From contig NZ_JAJNNZ010000015.1 of NCBI RefSeq assembly GCF_022836845.1, positions 27,293 through 91,292 of the forward strand: a stretch of DNA of 64,000 nucleotides. The letters run 5' to 3'. The position numbers were made by a program, and so were the translations under genes. The stretch is from Vibrio gelatinilyticus. Lineage in GTDB: Bacteria; Pseudomonadota; Gammaproteobacteria; Enterobacterales; Vibrionaceae. Of the stretch, positions 16,681-26,020 are shown one piece after another (position 1 is the stretch's first letter; every line of letters begins with the position of its first letter). The notes under the pieces are model-generated. The model was not told where the DNA came from. It was given only the letters and a program-made list of their open reading frames with translations, and did no database searches.

Positions 16681-18276
16681 GTGATTAAAACCCCTAAAGC
16701 GGGCATTGTGACCGTGACTGGTATCGCTATGTTTGTTTCTAGTGCGCTTTGGGCTTTGATGGGTTACGCCTCCGTTGGCGATGTCTTTAGCACTTTAAGT
16801 GACCCTTATTACCTACATGTTACTCAGTTCAGCTTTTACCAAGCGACGGTGTCTACTGTGTTGAGTGTGGGCTTAGCCATCCCAGTGGCGCAGGCATTGT
16901 CGTGTCGCCACTTCCCCGGACGAGCCTTGTTTTTAAAATTCTGCGCATCTACTTTAGTGCTGCCCGTTCTCGTTGGGGTATTTGGCGTACTCGCTGTTTA
17001 TGGCAACCAAGGTGTGCTAGCGAGTCTTGTCCACTATTGGGGAGGGGAGTGGTCTTTCTCCATTTACGGTCTTAACGGAATTTTGCTTGCACACGTGTTC
17101 TTTAATTTGCCATTCGCAACAAGATTACTGCTGCAAAGCATAGAAGGGATCCCTATGGAGCAGAGGCAATTGGCAAGTCACCTTGGAATGAATCGCTGGC
17201 AAGTTTTTCGGTTAATCGAATGGCCTCGCCTTCGCGAGCACCTTCCTCATATTGTTGGATTGGTGTTTATGCTTTGCTTTACGAGCTTCGCAACGGTAAT
17301 GGCACTTGGGGGCGGCCCTAAGGCGACCACAATTGAGCTCGCTATCTATCAGGCAATTAAATTCGACTTTGATTTGCAAACAGGTGCGATTTTGGCGTTA
17401 TGGCAAATGGTTATTTGTGCGGGCTTGGTGTTGTTTATACACCGTTTCGCACGGCAAACGACCAGTAGCGTTACTCATCAAACTCAGCCCATGGTCAATT
17501 ATCAAGATAGCTTGCGGGCCAAGCTTTGGGATTGGTCGTGGATCGTATTGGCTATGCTGCTGGTAGCGCCACCGCTGGCCATGGTCTTGATATCAGGTCT
17601 CAATTCGATTACCTGGCAGGTATTACAAGATAACAAATTCTGGCAAGCGTTGTTGTCTTCGCTACAGATCGCCACGATCTCAGCTAGTCTAGCGTTGTTG
17701 TGCGGGGTATTGATCTTAAATTCCAGCCGCGCCCTGCGCCTGAAGCAGGCAAATAGAGTTGCAGAGCCGGTCGAGCTAATGGGAACCATTATTTTAGTGA
17801 CACCTAGCCTGGTGGTTAGCACTGGGACGTTTTTATTGTTGCGACAGTTTACCGATGTATTTAGCCTAGCGCTGTTTGTGGTTATTGTGGTTAACGCACT
17901 GATGGCGCTGCCTTATGTGATTAAATCGCTAAATCAACCGATGCTACTGCATGCAAAACAATATCACCTTTTGTGGCAGTCGTTAGGCATGCGTGGCGTG
18001 CGGCGATTTCTATTAATGGAGTGGTATGCGCTCAGAATGCCACTCATCCACGCATTTTCAATCAGCTTTGTGCTGTCTATTGGCGATCTTACCGTGATTG
18101 CTTTGTTCGGTAGTCAAAACTTCAATACATTGCCATTGTATTTGTATCAGCTGTTGGGCAGTTATCAGATGGAGGCCGCTGCGGTGGTTTCACTGGTACT
18201 ACTGCTCATCAGTGTCGGGACATTTTCAATGTTGGAAAACATGCTAGCAAGAAGGGCGCAAGATGCTAAGACTTGA
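16681..18276 (+). CDS. thiP: Thiamine ABC transporter, permease ThiP
   Basis: This 531-residue inner-membrane permease has about twelve hydrophobic helices in two halves. Each half carries a binding-protein-dependent transport motif: EQRQLASHLGMNRWQVFRLIEWP near residue 160 and YHLLWQSLGMRGVRRFLLMEW in the second half. These EAA-like loops contact ThiQ. It starts with GTG at 16681, preceded by AGGAG. The thiQ start lies 14 bases inside its end, so the genes are coupled. Confidence 0.94.
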   Translation: MIKTPKAGIVTVTGIAMFVSSALWALMGYASVGDVFSTLSDPYYLHVTQFSFYQATVSTVLSVGLAIPVAQALSCRHFPGRALFLKFCASTLVLPVLVGVFGVLAVYGNQGVLASLVHYWGGEWSFSIYGLNGILLAHVFFNLPFATRLLLQSIEGIPMEQRQLASHLGMNRWQVFRLIEWPRLREHLPHIVGLVFMLCFTSFATVMALGGGPKATTIELAIYQAIKFDFDLQTGAILALWQMVICAGLVLFIHRFARQTTSSVTHQTQPMVNYQDSLRAKLWDWSWIVLAMLLVAPPLAMVLISGLNSITWQVLQDNKFWQALLSSLQIATISASLALLCGVLILNSSRALRLKQANRVAEPVELMGTIILVTPSLVVSTGTFLLLRQFTDVFSLALFVVIVVNALMALPYVIKSLNQPMLLHAKQYHLLWQSLGMRGVRRFLLMEWYALRMPLIHAFSISFVLSIGDLTVIALFGSQNFNTLPLYLYQLLGSYQMEAAAVVSLVLLLISVGTFSMLENMLARRAQDAKT

Positions 18277-18967
18277 TCGTATTCAGTACTGTTATCAACA
18301 AGACGAATTTGAGTTTTCTTTATCCGTTAAAGCGGGGGCAATCCTTGCAGTAATCGGTCCAAGCGGAGCTGGAAAATCGACGCTATTGAGTTTAGTTGCC
18401 GGCTTTTGTCAGCCGACTTCAGGAGACATTACCATCGCTGGGCAACCGATTTTGGCTATGGCGCCACATCAGCGTCCTGTGGCGATGCTATTTCAAGAAT
18501 ACAATCTGTTTGAACATTTAACGGTGGAGCAGAACATTGCTTTGGGATTGAACCCAGGGCTCCGCCTCAATAATGACCAATGGATGCAAGTGCAGCACGC
18601 TGCGAAGAAAGTGGGACTGGCCGAGCACCTAAAGCGTCTTCCTTCTCAGCTCTCTGGCGGTCAGAAACAACGGGTGGCGTTGGCTCGCTGCTTTGTTCAG
18701 CCTCATAAATTGTGGTTGCTCGATGAGCCCTTTTCAGCACTTGACCCGATACTAAGAAAGGAAATGTTGACTGTGGTTCAGCAATTGGCTCAAGAGCAAG
18801 CGCTGACCATTGTGATGGTGACCCACCACCTTAGTGATGCCAGAGCAATTGCGACCGACATCGCGTATCTAGCGAATGGAAAAGTGGAATACCAAGGGGC
18901 GGTAGAGGAGTTGGATGTGCAGCACCACAACGCGGAGCTTTGCCGCTTTGTGCGAGCTGCACACTAG
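18263..18967 (+). CDS. thiQ: Thiamine ABC transporter, ATPase ThiQ
   Basis: This 234-residue cytoplasmic ATPase powers ThiP. Walker A GPSGAGKST lies near residues 32-40, the Q-loop is FQEYNLFEHL, the signature LSGGQKQR is near 130, and Walker B LWLLDEPFSALDP is near 150-162. The switch His is in MVTHH. It is the last gene of the riboswitch-controlled operon and is convergent with darP after a 27-base gap. Confidence 0.95.
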   Translation: MLRLDRIQYCYQQDEFEFSLSVKAGAILAVIGPSGAGKSTLLSLVAGFCQPTSGDITIAGQPILAMAPHQRPVAMLFQEYNLFEHLTVEQNIALGLNPGLRLNNDQWMQVQHAAKKVGLAEHLKRLPSQLSGGQKQRVALARCFVQPHKLWLLDEPFSALDPILRKEMLTVVQQLAQEQALTIVMVTHHLSDARAIATDIAYLANGKVEYQGAVEELDVQHHNAELCRFVRAAH

Positions 18968-18994
18968 AACAACAGGGTTAATATCCGGTGTTGG

Positions 18995-19522
18995 TTATAT
19001 CTCTTGCTCTTCTTCGGTTTTCAATACCTGAAAAATCTCACGATAAGCTTTGGCAGGTTTATTCGCTTTTTTCTCTTTAGCAGCCTGACGTGCCAGCTGA
19101 CGTAAGCGCTGTCTGTCAAGATTTGGGTATAGTTCAAGCGCATCGCTGATGGCTTGGTCGCCTTCATCGACAATGCGCTCACGAAGCACTTCTAGCTTAT
19201 GCAGTGCTGCCGTTGCTTGTGAGTGCTTGTTTCGGACCTTGTCTAGCGCAGCCTGAATAGGTTCAGGATCAACGTTTCGCATGACTTTACCGATATATTG
19301 CAGTTGGCGACGCTTGGCTTCATTTTTAAAGCGTTGTGCATCTTTAATCGCTTCCCTTAGCTCGTCACTAAGAGGGAACTTTTCTAAAACAGCCGGCTTT
19401 AAGGCCACTAGCTCTTCACCGAGCTTTTGCAGTTCTTCCATGTCATTCTTCATCTCGGTTCTACTAACCCAGATGATTTCTTCTTCTTCTTCCCATGGGG
19501 CTTTCTGATTTTTACGGGCCAT
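18995..19522 (-). CDS. darP: Ribosome biogenesis factor DarP (YjgA, DUF615)
   Basis: This 175-residue, highly charged, helical protein has the DUF615 pattern: a start MARKNQKAPWEEEEEIIWVSRTE, FPLSDELREAIKDAQRFKNEAKRRQLQYIGK in the middle, and LRQLARQAAKEKK toward the end. DarP binds the immature 50S subunit and helps its late assembly. The gene is divergent from pmbA, its usual neighbour in E. coli and Vibrio. Confidence 0.93.
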   Translation of the reverse strand: MARKNQKAPWEEEEEIIWVSRTEMKNDMEELQKLGEELVALKPAVLEKFPLSDELREAIKDAQRFKNEAKRRQLQYIGKVMRNVDPEPIQAALDKVRNKHSQATAALHKLEVLRERIVDEGDQAISDALELYPNLDRQRLRQLARQAAKEKKANKPAKAYREIFQVLKTEEEQEI

Positions 19523-19640
19523 CTTTTTGCCTATATCACTATCTCATTACGAATATTGTCTATTTTAGCAAGAATTGTGGGGAGAAAGCGAAAACCTTGT
19601 TATCCTAAGTCATAATTAAATCAGAACAGCTAGATGGACT

Positions 19641-20984
19641 ATGGACGTAAAACAGCAAGTTGCTCAACAGAAAGTGGAGCTTGAAGCCGCCGTTGCAAAA
19701 GCGCTGGAGATGGCTTCTCTTAGTGCCGACGCTGCAGAAGTAGCAATTACTAAGAGTACAGGGCTCAGTGTTTCAACACGCATGTGTGAGGTCGAAAATG
19801 TCGAGTTTAATAGTGATGGTGCGCTGGGCATTACCGTTTATCGCGGCCAGAAGAAGGGCAGTGCTTCAACTTCTGACTTGAGTGAAAAAGCAATTGAACA
19901 AACGGTCGCTGCGGCACTGGACATCGCTCAATATACGTCTGAAGACCCATTCGCTGGACCTGCGCCGAAAGAATTAATGGTCAAAAGTGTCCCTGATTTG
20001 GATCTCTTTCATCCTGATGAACCTGATCCTGATAGCGCCGCTCAAAAAGCCATTGAAGCGGAACAAGCGGCTTTAGATTTTAGTGACCAAATAAAGCAAA
20101 GTGACGGTGCAAGCTATGATAGCCATTATGGCTTAAAGGTCTACGGCAATAGCCATGGTTTGCTGGTGAGCTACCCATCAAGTCGTCATAGCCTGAGTTG
20201 CAGTGTGATCGGTGAAGATCGCGATGGCAATATGGAGCGTGATTATAGCTATACGCTTTCTCGTCATCGTGATGATCTTTGGGCTCCGGCGACTGTCGGT
20301 CAAATTGCAGCTCAGAAGACGGTCGAGCGTCTTAATCCGCATAAGTTAAAGACCGGTCAATACCCTGTGATGTTTGTTGCAGAAGTCGCAACAGGTTTAC
20401 TGGGTCACCTTGTTATGGCAATAAGCGGTGGCAACCTATATCGAAAATCTTCATTTTTACTCGATAAATTGGGTGAGAAAATCTTGCCGGATTGGTTCTC
20501 AATTGAAGAGAAACCTCATGTCCTGCGTGGCCTCGCGTCGAGCCCATTTGATAGTGAAGGGGTTCAAACCAAAGACATGTCGATTATTACTGATGGTAAG
20601 CTCGCGACGTATTTGCTGACCAGTTATGCCGCAAGAAAACTGAACATGACTCCAACTGGGCATGCTGGTGGTATTCACAACTGGTATGTGGCGTCATCTG
20701 GGCAAAACTTTGAACAAATGTTAGCTCAATTGGGTACGGGTTTACTCGTTACCGAAGTGATGGGGCAGGGCGTAAATATTGTTACGGGTGACTACTCTCG
20801 AGGCGCCGCTGGATTCTGGGTTGAAAATGGCCAGATTCAGTATCCGGTGTCAGAAATTACCATCGCAGGAAACCTTGAGACGATTTTTAAGAGTATTGTT
20901 GCCGTTGGCAGCGATGTGGAAACGCGATCGCAAATTCAGACGGGTTCGATTTTGATTGAGTCGTTGAAGGTGGCCGGAGATTAA
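19641..20984 (+). CDS. pmbA: Metalloprotease subunit PmbA (TldE)
   Basis: PmbA has 447 residues and belongs to the TldD/PmbA family. With TldD it forms a heterodimeric protease that cleaves unfolded peptides and matures microcin B17. PmbA itself carries no metal site; TldD holds the HExxxH motif. Recognisable parts are GDYSRGAAGFWVENGQIQYP and the N-terminal VENVEFNSDGALGITVYRG. It is followed by a strong bidirectional terminator. Confidence 0.94.
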   Translation: MDVKQQVAQQKVELEAAVAKALEMASLSADAAEVAITKSTGLSVSTRMCEVENVEFNSDGALGITVYRGQKKGSASTSDLSEKAIEQTVAAALDIAQYTSEDPFAGPAPKELMVKSVPDLDLFHPDEPDPDSAAQKAIEAEQAALDFSDQIKQSDGASYDSHYGLKVYGNSHGLLVSYPSSRHSLSCSVIGEDRDGNMERDYSYTLSRHRDDLWAPATVGQIAAQKTVERLNPHKLKTGQYPVMFVAEVATGLLGHLVMAISGGNLYRKSSFLLDKLGEKILPDWFSIEEKPHVLRGLASSPFDSEGVQTKDMSIITDGKLATYLLTSYAARKLNMTPTGHAGGIHNWYVASSGQNFEQMLAQLGTGLLVTEVMGQGVNIVTGDYSRGAAGFWVENGQIQYPVSEITIAGNLETIFKSIVAVGSDVETRSQIQTGSILIESLKVAGD

Positions 20985-21008
20985 CCGAGTGATCTTCTTT
21001 GCATAATA

Positions 21009-21042
21009 AAAAACGCCACTTCGTTGAAGTGGCGTTTTTTTG
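21009..21042. terminator. Bidirectional terminator between pmbA and mgtE
   Basis: The perfect stem AAACGCCACTTC / GAAGTGGCGTTT has a three-base loop with A-tract before and seven T's after. It can end both convergent genes. Confidence 0.93.
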
Positions 21043-21061
21043 CGTCTTATTGCTAAATGCG

Positions 21062-22420
21062 TTAACTGATCATGATGGTAGCAAGCCCTAAAAATACCGA
21101 TAGACCAATGACATCGGTGATCGTTGTTAATGCCATGCCGCCCGCGAGAGCTGGATCGATATTGAGTTTCTTAAGCAAAATAGGGATGGTTACACCAGCA
21201 ATCCCTGCAATCAGCAAGTTTGTGAGCATCGCCGCAGAAATGATGCCGCCGAGCATCCAATTGCCTTTCCATACTATGACGATACCGCCGATAATCGCAG
21301 CCCAAAGTATACCGTTGAGTAGGCCGATGGCGGCCTCTTTGTAAAGCAGTTCTTTCTTGTTACTGTCACCGATATGACCGAGTGCCAGGCCTCGGATGAC
21401 AAGTGCCACGGTCTGATTACCGGCCACACCACCCATGGACGGCACGATGGTCATCAATACCGCGATCGCCGCCATTTGATCAAGAGTGGCTTCAAACATA
21501 TTAGAGACCGAAGCCGCGGCAAGGGCAGCCAATACATTGGCAGCTAACCAGATACTTCGGCGACGCGCTGATTTGACCACAGGGGCGAAGGTATCTTCAT
21601 CGTCATCCATACCCGCCATGCTCATCATCGAGTGCTCAGCATCTTCTCTGATGATATCAACAACGTCATCGATGGTGATACGACCCACGAGATGGTGTTC
21701 GCTATCCACAACGGGAGCTGAAACCCAATCACGACGTTCGAACAAAGAAGCTACGTCTGAATCGCTGGTTTCGACGTGAATCGCTTCGTCGGCGTCATCC
21801 ATCACATCACAGACTTTAATGTCTGGTTGGGTAGTGAGAATCGTTGAAAGAGATAAATGACCGATAAGCATGCTTTCTTCATCGATGACGTAAAGCGCGT
21901 CAGTCGCCTCTGGCAACTCACCACGCATACGCAGGTAGCGTAACACTACGTCAACATCAACGTCACCACGAATAGTAATTACGTCGGTATTCATAATACC
22001 GCCGGCCGTGTCCTCTGGGTAGGAGAGCGCTGTTTCGACTCTGAGTCGGTCAGCGCTGTCCATTTGCGAGAGCACTTCACGAGAGACATCATCAGGCAAG
22101 CTACGCAGGACATAGGCCACGTCATCGGTGTCCATGCCTTCCGTTGCTTCTGCTAGCTTCTCCGGTGCCATTTTGGAAACGATGGCGTCTTTGACGTCCT
22201 CATTCAGTTCATCTAGGATTTCACCGTAATCTTCGGGATCGGTAAGTTGCCATAAAACTTCACGGCTTTTTCTTGGTGATGCTTCCAGGAGGTGGGCAAT
22301 GTCTTCTGGCTCCATGTCTTGGAGCTGACGTCGAACATGCACGAAGCGACCGTTTTCGAGTGCTTCACTGACTTCTTGGAGGGTTTGGTGAGCTTGGTCG
22401 AATTCTAATTGCTCTGCCAT
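21062..22420 (-). CDS. mgtE: Magnesium transporter MgtE
   Basis: This 452-residue Mg2+ channel acts in the inner membrane. An N-terminal helical superhelix with acidic Mg-sensing residues (about 1-130) is followed by a tandem CBS pair (about 130-255, including EDTAGGIMNTDVITIRGDVDV). Five membrane helices then span about 285-452, with the pore motif VPSMGGVAGNQTVALVIRGLALG. Lack of Mg2+ opens the pore through the cytoplasmic domains. It sits between the nitrogen-PTS cluster and pmbA. Confidence 0.96.
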   Translation of the reverse strand: MAEQLEFDQAHQTLQEVSEALENGRFVHVRRQLQDMEPEDIAHLLEASPRKSREVLWQLTDPEDYGEILDELNEDVKDAIVSKMAPEKLAEATEGMDTDDVAYVLRSLPDDVSREVLSQMDSADRLRVETALSYPEDTAGGIMNTDVITIRGDVDVDVVLRYLRMRGELPEATDALYVIDEESMLIGHLSLSTILTTQPDIKVCDVMDDADEAIHVETSDSDVASLFERRDWVSAPVVDSEHHLVGRITIDDVVDIIREDAEHSMMSMAGMDDDEDTFAPVVKSARRRSIWLAANVLAALAAASVSNMFEATLDQMAAIAVLMTIVPSMGGVAGNQTVALVIRGLALGHIGDSNKKELLYKEAAIGLLNGILWAAIIGGIVIVWKGNWMLGGIISAAMLTNLLIAGIAGVTIPILLKKLNIDPALAGGMALTTITDVIGLSVFLGLATIMIS

Positions 22421-22558
22421 TCATTCCCCCTAATCCTAAAACTGCTTTTAATATATTGAATGTTATCTTAATTCTAACGTGTAATTAATAATAACTTGTG
22501 AAAAGAGTGGAAAAATTCTCAATACTAGGAGTATAGAGCGTTAGAAAAGAGAAATGGA

Positions 22559-22834
22559 TTACTCATCTTCATCAAAACGATGTTCAATCAGTTCACAGAC
22601 CGCATTGATGGCTGGCTCTGCCTCACAACCCTCCACTTTAATGGTAATGGTTTCACCTTGGGCTGACTCGAGCATCAGTAGACCCATTACGCTATCGGCA
22701 GTGGCTTCTTTTTCTTCGTTATTGCGAACCGTGATGACAGCGTCAAAGCTTTGTGCGAGCTCAACCAGTTTGACGGCGGCACGGGCGTGTAAGCCCAGTC
22801 GGTTTTGAATCAATACAGAACGAGAGATTTGCAC
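22559..22834 (-). CDS. ptsO: Nitrogen-PTS phosphocarrier protein NPr
   Basis: This 91-residue HPr-like protein carries phosphate from PtsP to EIIA-Ntr (PtsN). The active His is in LGLHARAAVKL near residue 16. The usual HPr proline after Arg is Ala, as in several NPr proteins. The proposed start is GTG at 22834, because GGAG lies six bases upstream and the length then matches E. coli NPr. A TTG start at 22852 would run through that ribosome site and is rejected. It is the last gene of the rpoN cluster. Confidence 0.92.
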   Translation of the reverse strand: MQISRSVLIQNRLGLHARAAVKLVELAQSFDAVITVRNNEEKEATADSVMGLLMLESAQGETITIKVEGCEAEPAINAVCELIEHRFDEDE

Positions 22835-22854
22835 AAAAGGCTCCTGTGGCAAAG

Positions 22855-23715
22855 CTAGCTAGAATGGCGCTCTAGGGAAGCATGACGAATTTTGACTTGA
22901 TGGCCGAGTTGTTGGAAGTATTCGCCAATTTGTTGCGTTAGATACACAGAGCGGTGCTTGCCGCCAGTACAGCCTATTGCCACCGTTAGATAGCTTCGGT
23001 TGTTTTTTTCTAACAAAGGCAACCAACGTTCGATAAAGTTTTGAATGTCGAGTTTAAGCTTGATGACATCTTGGTGGCTTTCCAGAAAAGACTTTATCGG
23101 AGCATCGAGTCCTGTTAACGGCCTGAGATCTGGCTGCCAATGCGGGTTAGGCAAAAAACGCACATCAAAAATATAGTCCGCATCGTGTGGTGCGCCGTAC
23201 TTAAAGCCAAATGACTGAAAGACCATGACCAGATCGCGCTTTCCTTTCCCTTCGAGTTCGACGCGAATACGTTCGCTTAAATCATGGATTGACTGATTTG
23301 TGCTGTCGAGAATTAAGTCCGCTTCTTCTTTGATTGGGGTCAGTAACTGCCTTTCAAGGTCGATAGCCTGTTCTAGCGAGAGCTTTTCCTCACGCTGAGA
23401 AAGAGGGTGAATTCGACGAGTTTCACTATAGCGAGTGAGCAAAGTGTTTTTTTCTGCGTCAAGGAAAAGCAGTTTCAAGTCATGAGATTGAGCTAGCTCT
23501 TCGAGGCGCTTGGAAAGCAGGTTTAAATTATCTGGCAGGTTACGAATGTCTATACTGACGGCCACACTTTGCTGAGTGTTTTGAGTCGTAGCAACAAACT
23601 GTTCCAATAAATCGACGGGCAAGTTGTCGACACAATAATACCCAGAATCCTCGAGGACTCGAAGTGCAACACTTTTTCCTGCGCCGGAATATCCGCTAAC
23701 TACAACTAATCGCAT
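22855..23715 (-). CDS. rapZ: RNase adapter protein RapZ
   Basis: RapZ has 286 residues. The N-terminal kinase-like domain has Walker A GYSGAGKS near residues 8-15, and Walker B-like LLFLDA near 82. The C-terminal domain carries IGCTGGKHRSVYLTQQI. In E. coli it binds the sRNA GlmZ and hands it to RNase E, thereby controlling glucosamine-6-phosphate synthase. It lies between ptsN and ptsO, in the usual order. Confidence 0.95.
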   Translation of the reverse strand: MRLVVVSGYSGAGKSVALRVLEDSGYYCVDNLPVDLLEQFVATTQNTQQSVAVSIDIRNLPDNLNLLSKRLEELAQSHDLKLLFLDAEKNTLLTRYSETRRIHPLSQREEKLSLEQAIDLERQLLTPIKEEADLILDSTNQSIHDLSERIRVELEGKGKRDLVMVFQSFGFKYGAPHDADYIFDVRFLPNPHWQPDLRPLTGLDAPIKSFLESHQDVIKLKLDIQNFIERWLPLLEKNNRSYLTVAIGCTGGKHRSVYLTQQIGEYFQQLGHQVKIRHASLERHSS

Positions 23716-23737
23716 GATGGCCCCTCAATAAATTCTG

Positions 23738-24184
23738 TTAATGATTGGTCATGATGTCGTAGAGCTCTTGGTCGCTTTGCGCGCTGCGGAGCTGTTTAAG
23801 GATGCTTTTGTCATTAAGCCTTTCAGCCATGCAAGACAACGTTTTAAGGTGTTCTTTACATTGAGCATCTGGAACCAAAAGGGCAAATAATAGATCGACA
23901 GGGCGGTTATCGATGGCATCAAATTCGATGGGTTGTTGACATTGCAAAAGCACGGCGATGGCTTTATCACTAGATTGCATACGAGCATGAGGAATCGCAA
24001 TACCGTTACCGATACCCGTACTGCCTACTTTTTCACGGCCTAGCATACATTCAAACAATTCAGTTGAACTTTGGTTAGTGTGCTCGGCGGCGATTTCACT
24101 GATAAGCTCAAGTGCTCGTTTTTTACTTGTGCATTGGACTGCACTTTTGGTGCAGTCCAATGATAATACTTCACTTAATTGCAT
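23738..24184 (-). CDS. ptsN: Nitrogen-regulatory PTS enzyme EIIA-Ntr
   Basis: PtsN has 148 residues and is the last phosphate acceptor of the nitrogen PTS. The active His lies in GNGIAIPHARM near residue 67. MLGREKVGSTG precedes it, which is the EIIA type 2 pattern. It controls K+ transport and metabolic responses in enterobacteria. The gene is two bases from hpf and is part of the rpoN operon. Confidence 0.95.
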   Translation of the reverse strand: MQLSEVLSLDCTKSAVQCTSKKRALELISEIAAEHTNQSSTELFECMLGREKVGSTGIGNGIAIPHARMQSSDKAIAVLLQCQQPIEFDAIDNRPVDLLFALLVPDAQCKEHLKTLSCMAERLNDKSILKQLRSAQSDQELYDIMTNH

Positions 24185-24186
24185 TT

Positions 24187-24474
24187 TTAGTGGCTACTTA
24201 GTTTTTCTTTGTGCTTATTGAGCTGTCTGACAAGTTTGTCTACTAGAGAGTCAATGGCAGCATACATGTTTTCATCATTGGCGGTCGCGTGGATCTCACC
24301 TTGACTTACGTGGAGGGTAGCTTCTGCTATTTGGTTTAGTTTTTCAACTTTTAAAATAACGTGAACGTTGCTGATGTGATCAAAAAAGCGCTCAAGTTTT
24401 TGGAATTTACTGTGAACATAGTCTTGCATTGACTCAGTTAGATCGACGTGATGGCCTTTAATTTGAATTTGCAT
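24187..24474 (-). CDS. hpf: Ribosome hibernation promoting factor HPF (short form)
   Basis: This 95-residue protein binds the 30S subunit and helps form inactive 100S ribosomes in stationary phase. The pattern MQIQIKGHHVDLTESMQDYV...KFQKLERFFDHI is typical, and the protein ends near the S30AE fold without the long-form tail. The start at 24474 has an AAGGAAAG site. An upstream in-frame start at 24534 would extend into rpoN and is rejected. Confidence 0.94.
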   Translation of the reverse strand: MQIQIKGHHVDLTESMQDYVHSKFQKLERFFDHISNVHVILKVEKLNQIAEATLHVSQGEIHATANDENMYAAIDSLVDKLVRQLNKHKEKLSSH

Positions 24475-24499
24475 AGACTTTCCTTCTAGGTTGTTGGCC

Positions 24500-25975
24500 T
24501 TAAAGTAGGCGTTTGCGCTGACTTGAAGGGGCAATGCCCAATGATTCTCGGTACTTTGCTATCGTTCTTCTCGCAACCTGAATCCCTTGGTCAGCTAGTT
24601 GAGCTGCGATTTTACTATCGCTCAATGGCTTGGCTGAGTTTTCCGCAGCAACAAGCTTTTTGATCAGTGCTCGAATCGCTGTCGATGAGCACTCTCCGCC
24701 ATTGTCAGTAGAGACATGGCTTGAGAAAAAATACTTTAATTCAAATATGCCGCGTGGCGTATGCATAAATTTCTGGGTTGTGACACGCGAGATGGTTGAT
24801 TCATGCATTTCGACATCCATTGCAACATCATTGAGCACCATTGGCTTCATGGCTTCTTCGCCAAACTCAAAGAAATCATGCTGATGCTCAACAATGCATC
24901 GAGCCACTTTTAACAGGGTATCGTTGCGGCTTTCTAAGCTTTTAATTAACCATTTCGCCTCTTGCAGGTTTGAGCGGATATATTGGCTATCGGCACTATT
25001 ACCCGTACCCAATTGAGCGTATTGTTGGTTAACTTTCAGTCTTGGTACGCTATCTGGATTGATACTCACCACCCACTTTCCACGATCTTTGAAAACAGAC
25101 ACATCAGGCACAACATACTCGGTTTCGTCTGGCGTAATTTTACTTCCAGGGCGAGGATCGAGTTGCTGAATCAGTGCTAACGCTTCACGAAGTTCCGCTT
25201 CTTTAAGCTTAGTCTCTTTGATGATGAGTTTGTAATCTCGATTACCTAATTGATCGATGTGATCACTAAGCACTGTGCGAGCTTCGCTTAACCAAGGAGT
25301 ATCTTCTGGAAAGGTGACTAATTGCAGTAGTAGGCAATCTTGTAAATTTAGAGATGCAACACCGAGAGGGTCAAATTGTTGAATGCGTTTACGAACCGCT
25401 TCAACTTCATCCAACTCAAGATCTTCAATATCGGCACTCTCAAGAATATCCTCACAGCTCACCGATAAGTAGCCATAGTCATCGATGGCATCGATGATGG
25501 CCAGAGCGATAGCTCGGTCGGTGTCACTGAACGGAGTGAGATCGAGTTGCCAAGTTAAATAGTCGTGCAGTGACTGAGTGGTTTCCCCCTGATAAACAGG
25601 TAAATCGTCATCATAGGCAATACCCGTATTGCCCGTGTTAGCGCTATAGACATCTTCCCATGTAGTGTCGATCTCTAGTTCGTTGGAAATCTCTGAAGAT
25701 TCAATCAGTTCAGAACTGTCTTTAGGCTCAGGCTCACCAAGTTCCACACTAATTTCAACGGCCTCGTCTTTTGTGCTAGTAGACTCCGTTTTTTCATCGT
25801 TGTTAGGCGACTCTTCCTGACCCTCTTCTACCTCCAACAATGGGTTGGAATCCAAAGCTTCTTGTATTTCTTGTTGCAAATCGAGTGTAGACAGCTGCAG
25901 CAAACGAATGGCTTGCTGCAGTTGCGGTGTCATTGCTAACTGTTGACCTAGCTTGAGTTGTAGTGAGGGTTTCAT
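24500..25975 (-). CDS. rpoN: RNA polymerase sigma-54 factor RpoN
   Basis: RpoN has 491 residues. The Gln/Leu-rich activator-contact region I covers about 1-50 (LKLGQQLAMTPQLQQAIRLLQ...). An acidic region II of about 55-130 follows, then the core-binding region, a helix-turn-helix near 380-400, and the RpoN box ARRTIAKYRE at 468-477, which reads the -24 element. It needs enhancer-binding activators. In Vibrio it controls flagella, nitrogen use and quorum sensing. A likely target, the pspG promoter, lies at 53578 in this window. Confidence 0.97.
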   Translation of the reverse strand: MKPSLQLKLGQQLAMTPQLQQAIRLLQLSTLDLQQEIQEALDSNPLLEVEEGQEESPNNDEKTESTSTKDEAVEISVELGEPEPKDSSELIESSEISNELEIDTTWEDVYSANTGNTGIAYDDDLPVYQGETTQSLHDYLTWQLDLTPFSDTDRAIALAIIDAIDDYGYLSVSCEDILESADIEDLELDEVEAVRKRIQQFDPLGVASLNLQDCLLLQLVTFPEDTPWLSEARTVLSDHIDQLGNRDYKLIIKETKLKEAELREALALIQQLDPRPGSKITPDETEYVVPDVSVFKDRGKWVVSINPDSVPRLKVNQQYAQLGTGNSADSQYIRSNLQEAKWLIKSLESRNDTLLKVARCIVEHQHDFFEFGEEAMKPMVLNDVAMDVEMHESTISRVTTQKFMHTPRGIFELKYFFSSHVSTDNGGECSSTAIRALIKKLVAAENSAKPLSDSKIAAQLADQGIQVARRTIAKYRESLGIAPSSQRKRLL

Positions 25976-26020
25976 GCAGTGTTGTTGGCCTATTATTGAA
26001 TTCTTTACAGCTCTATTAAA

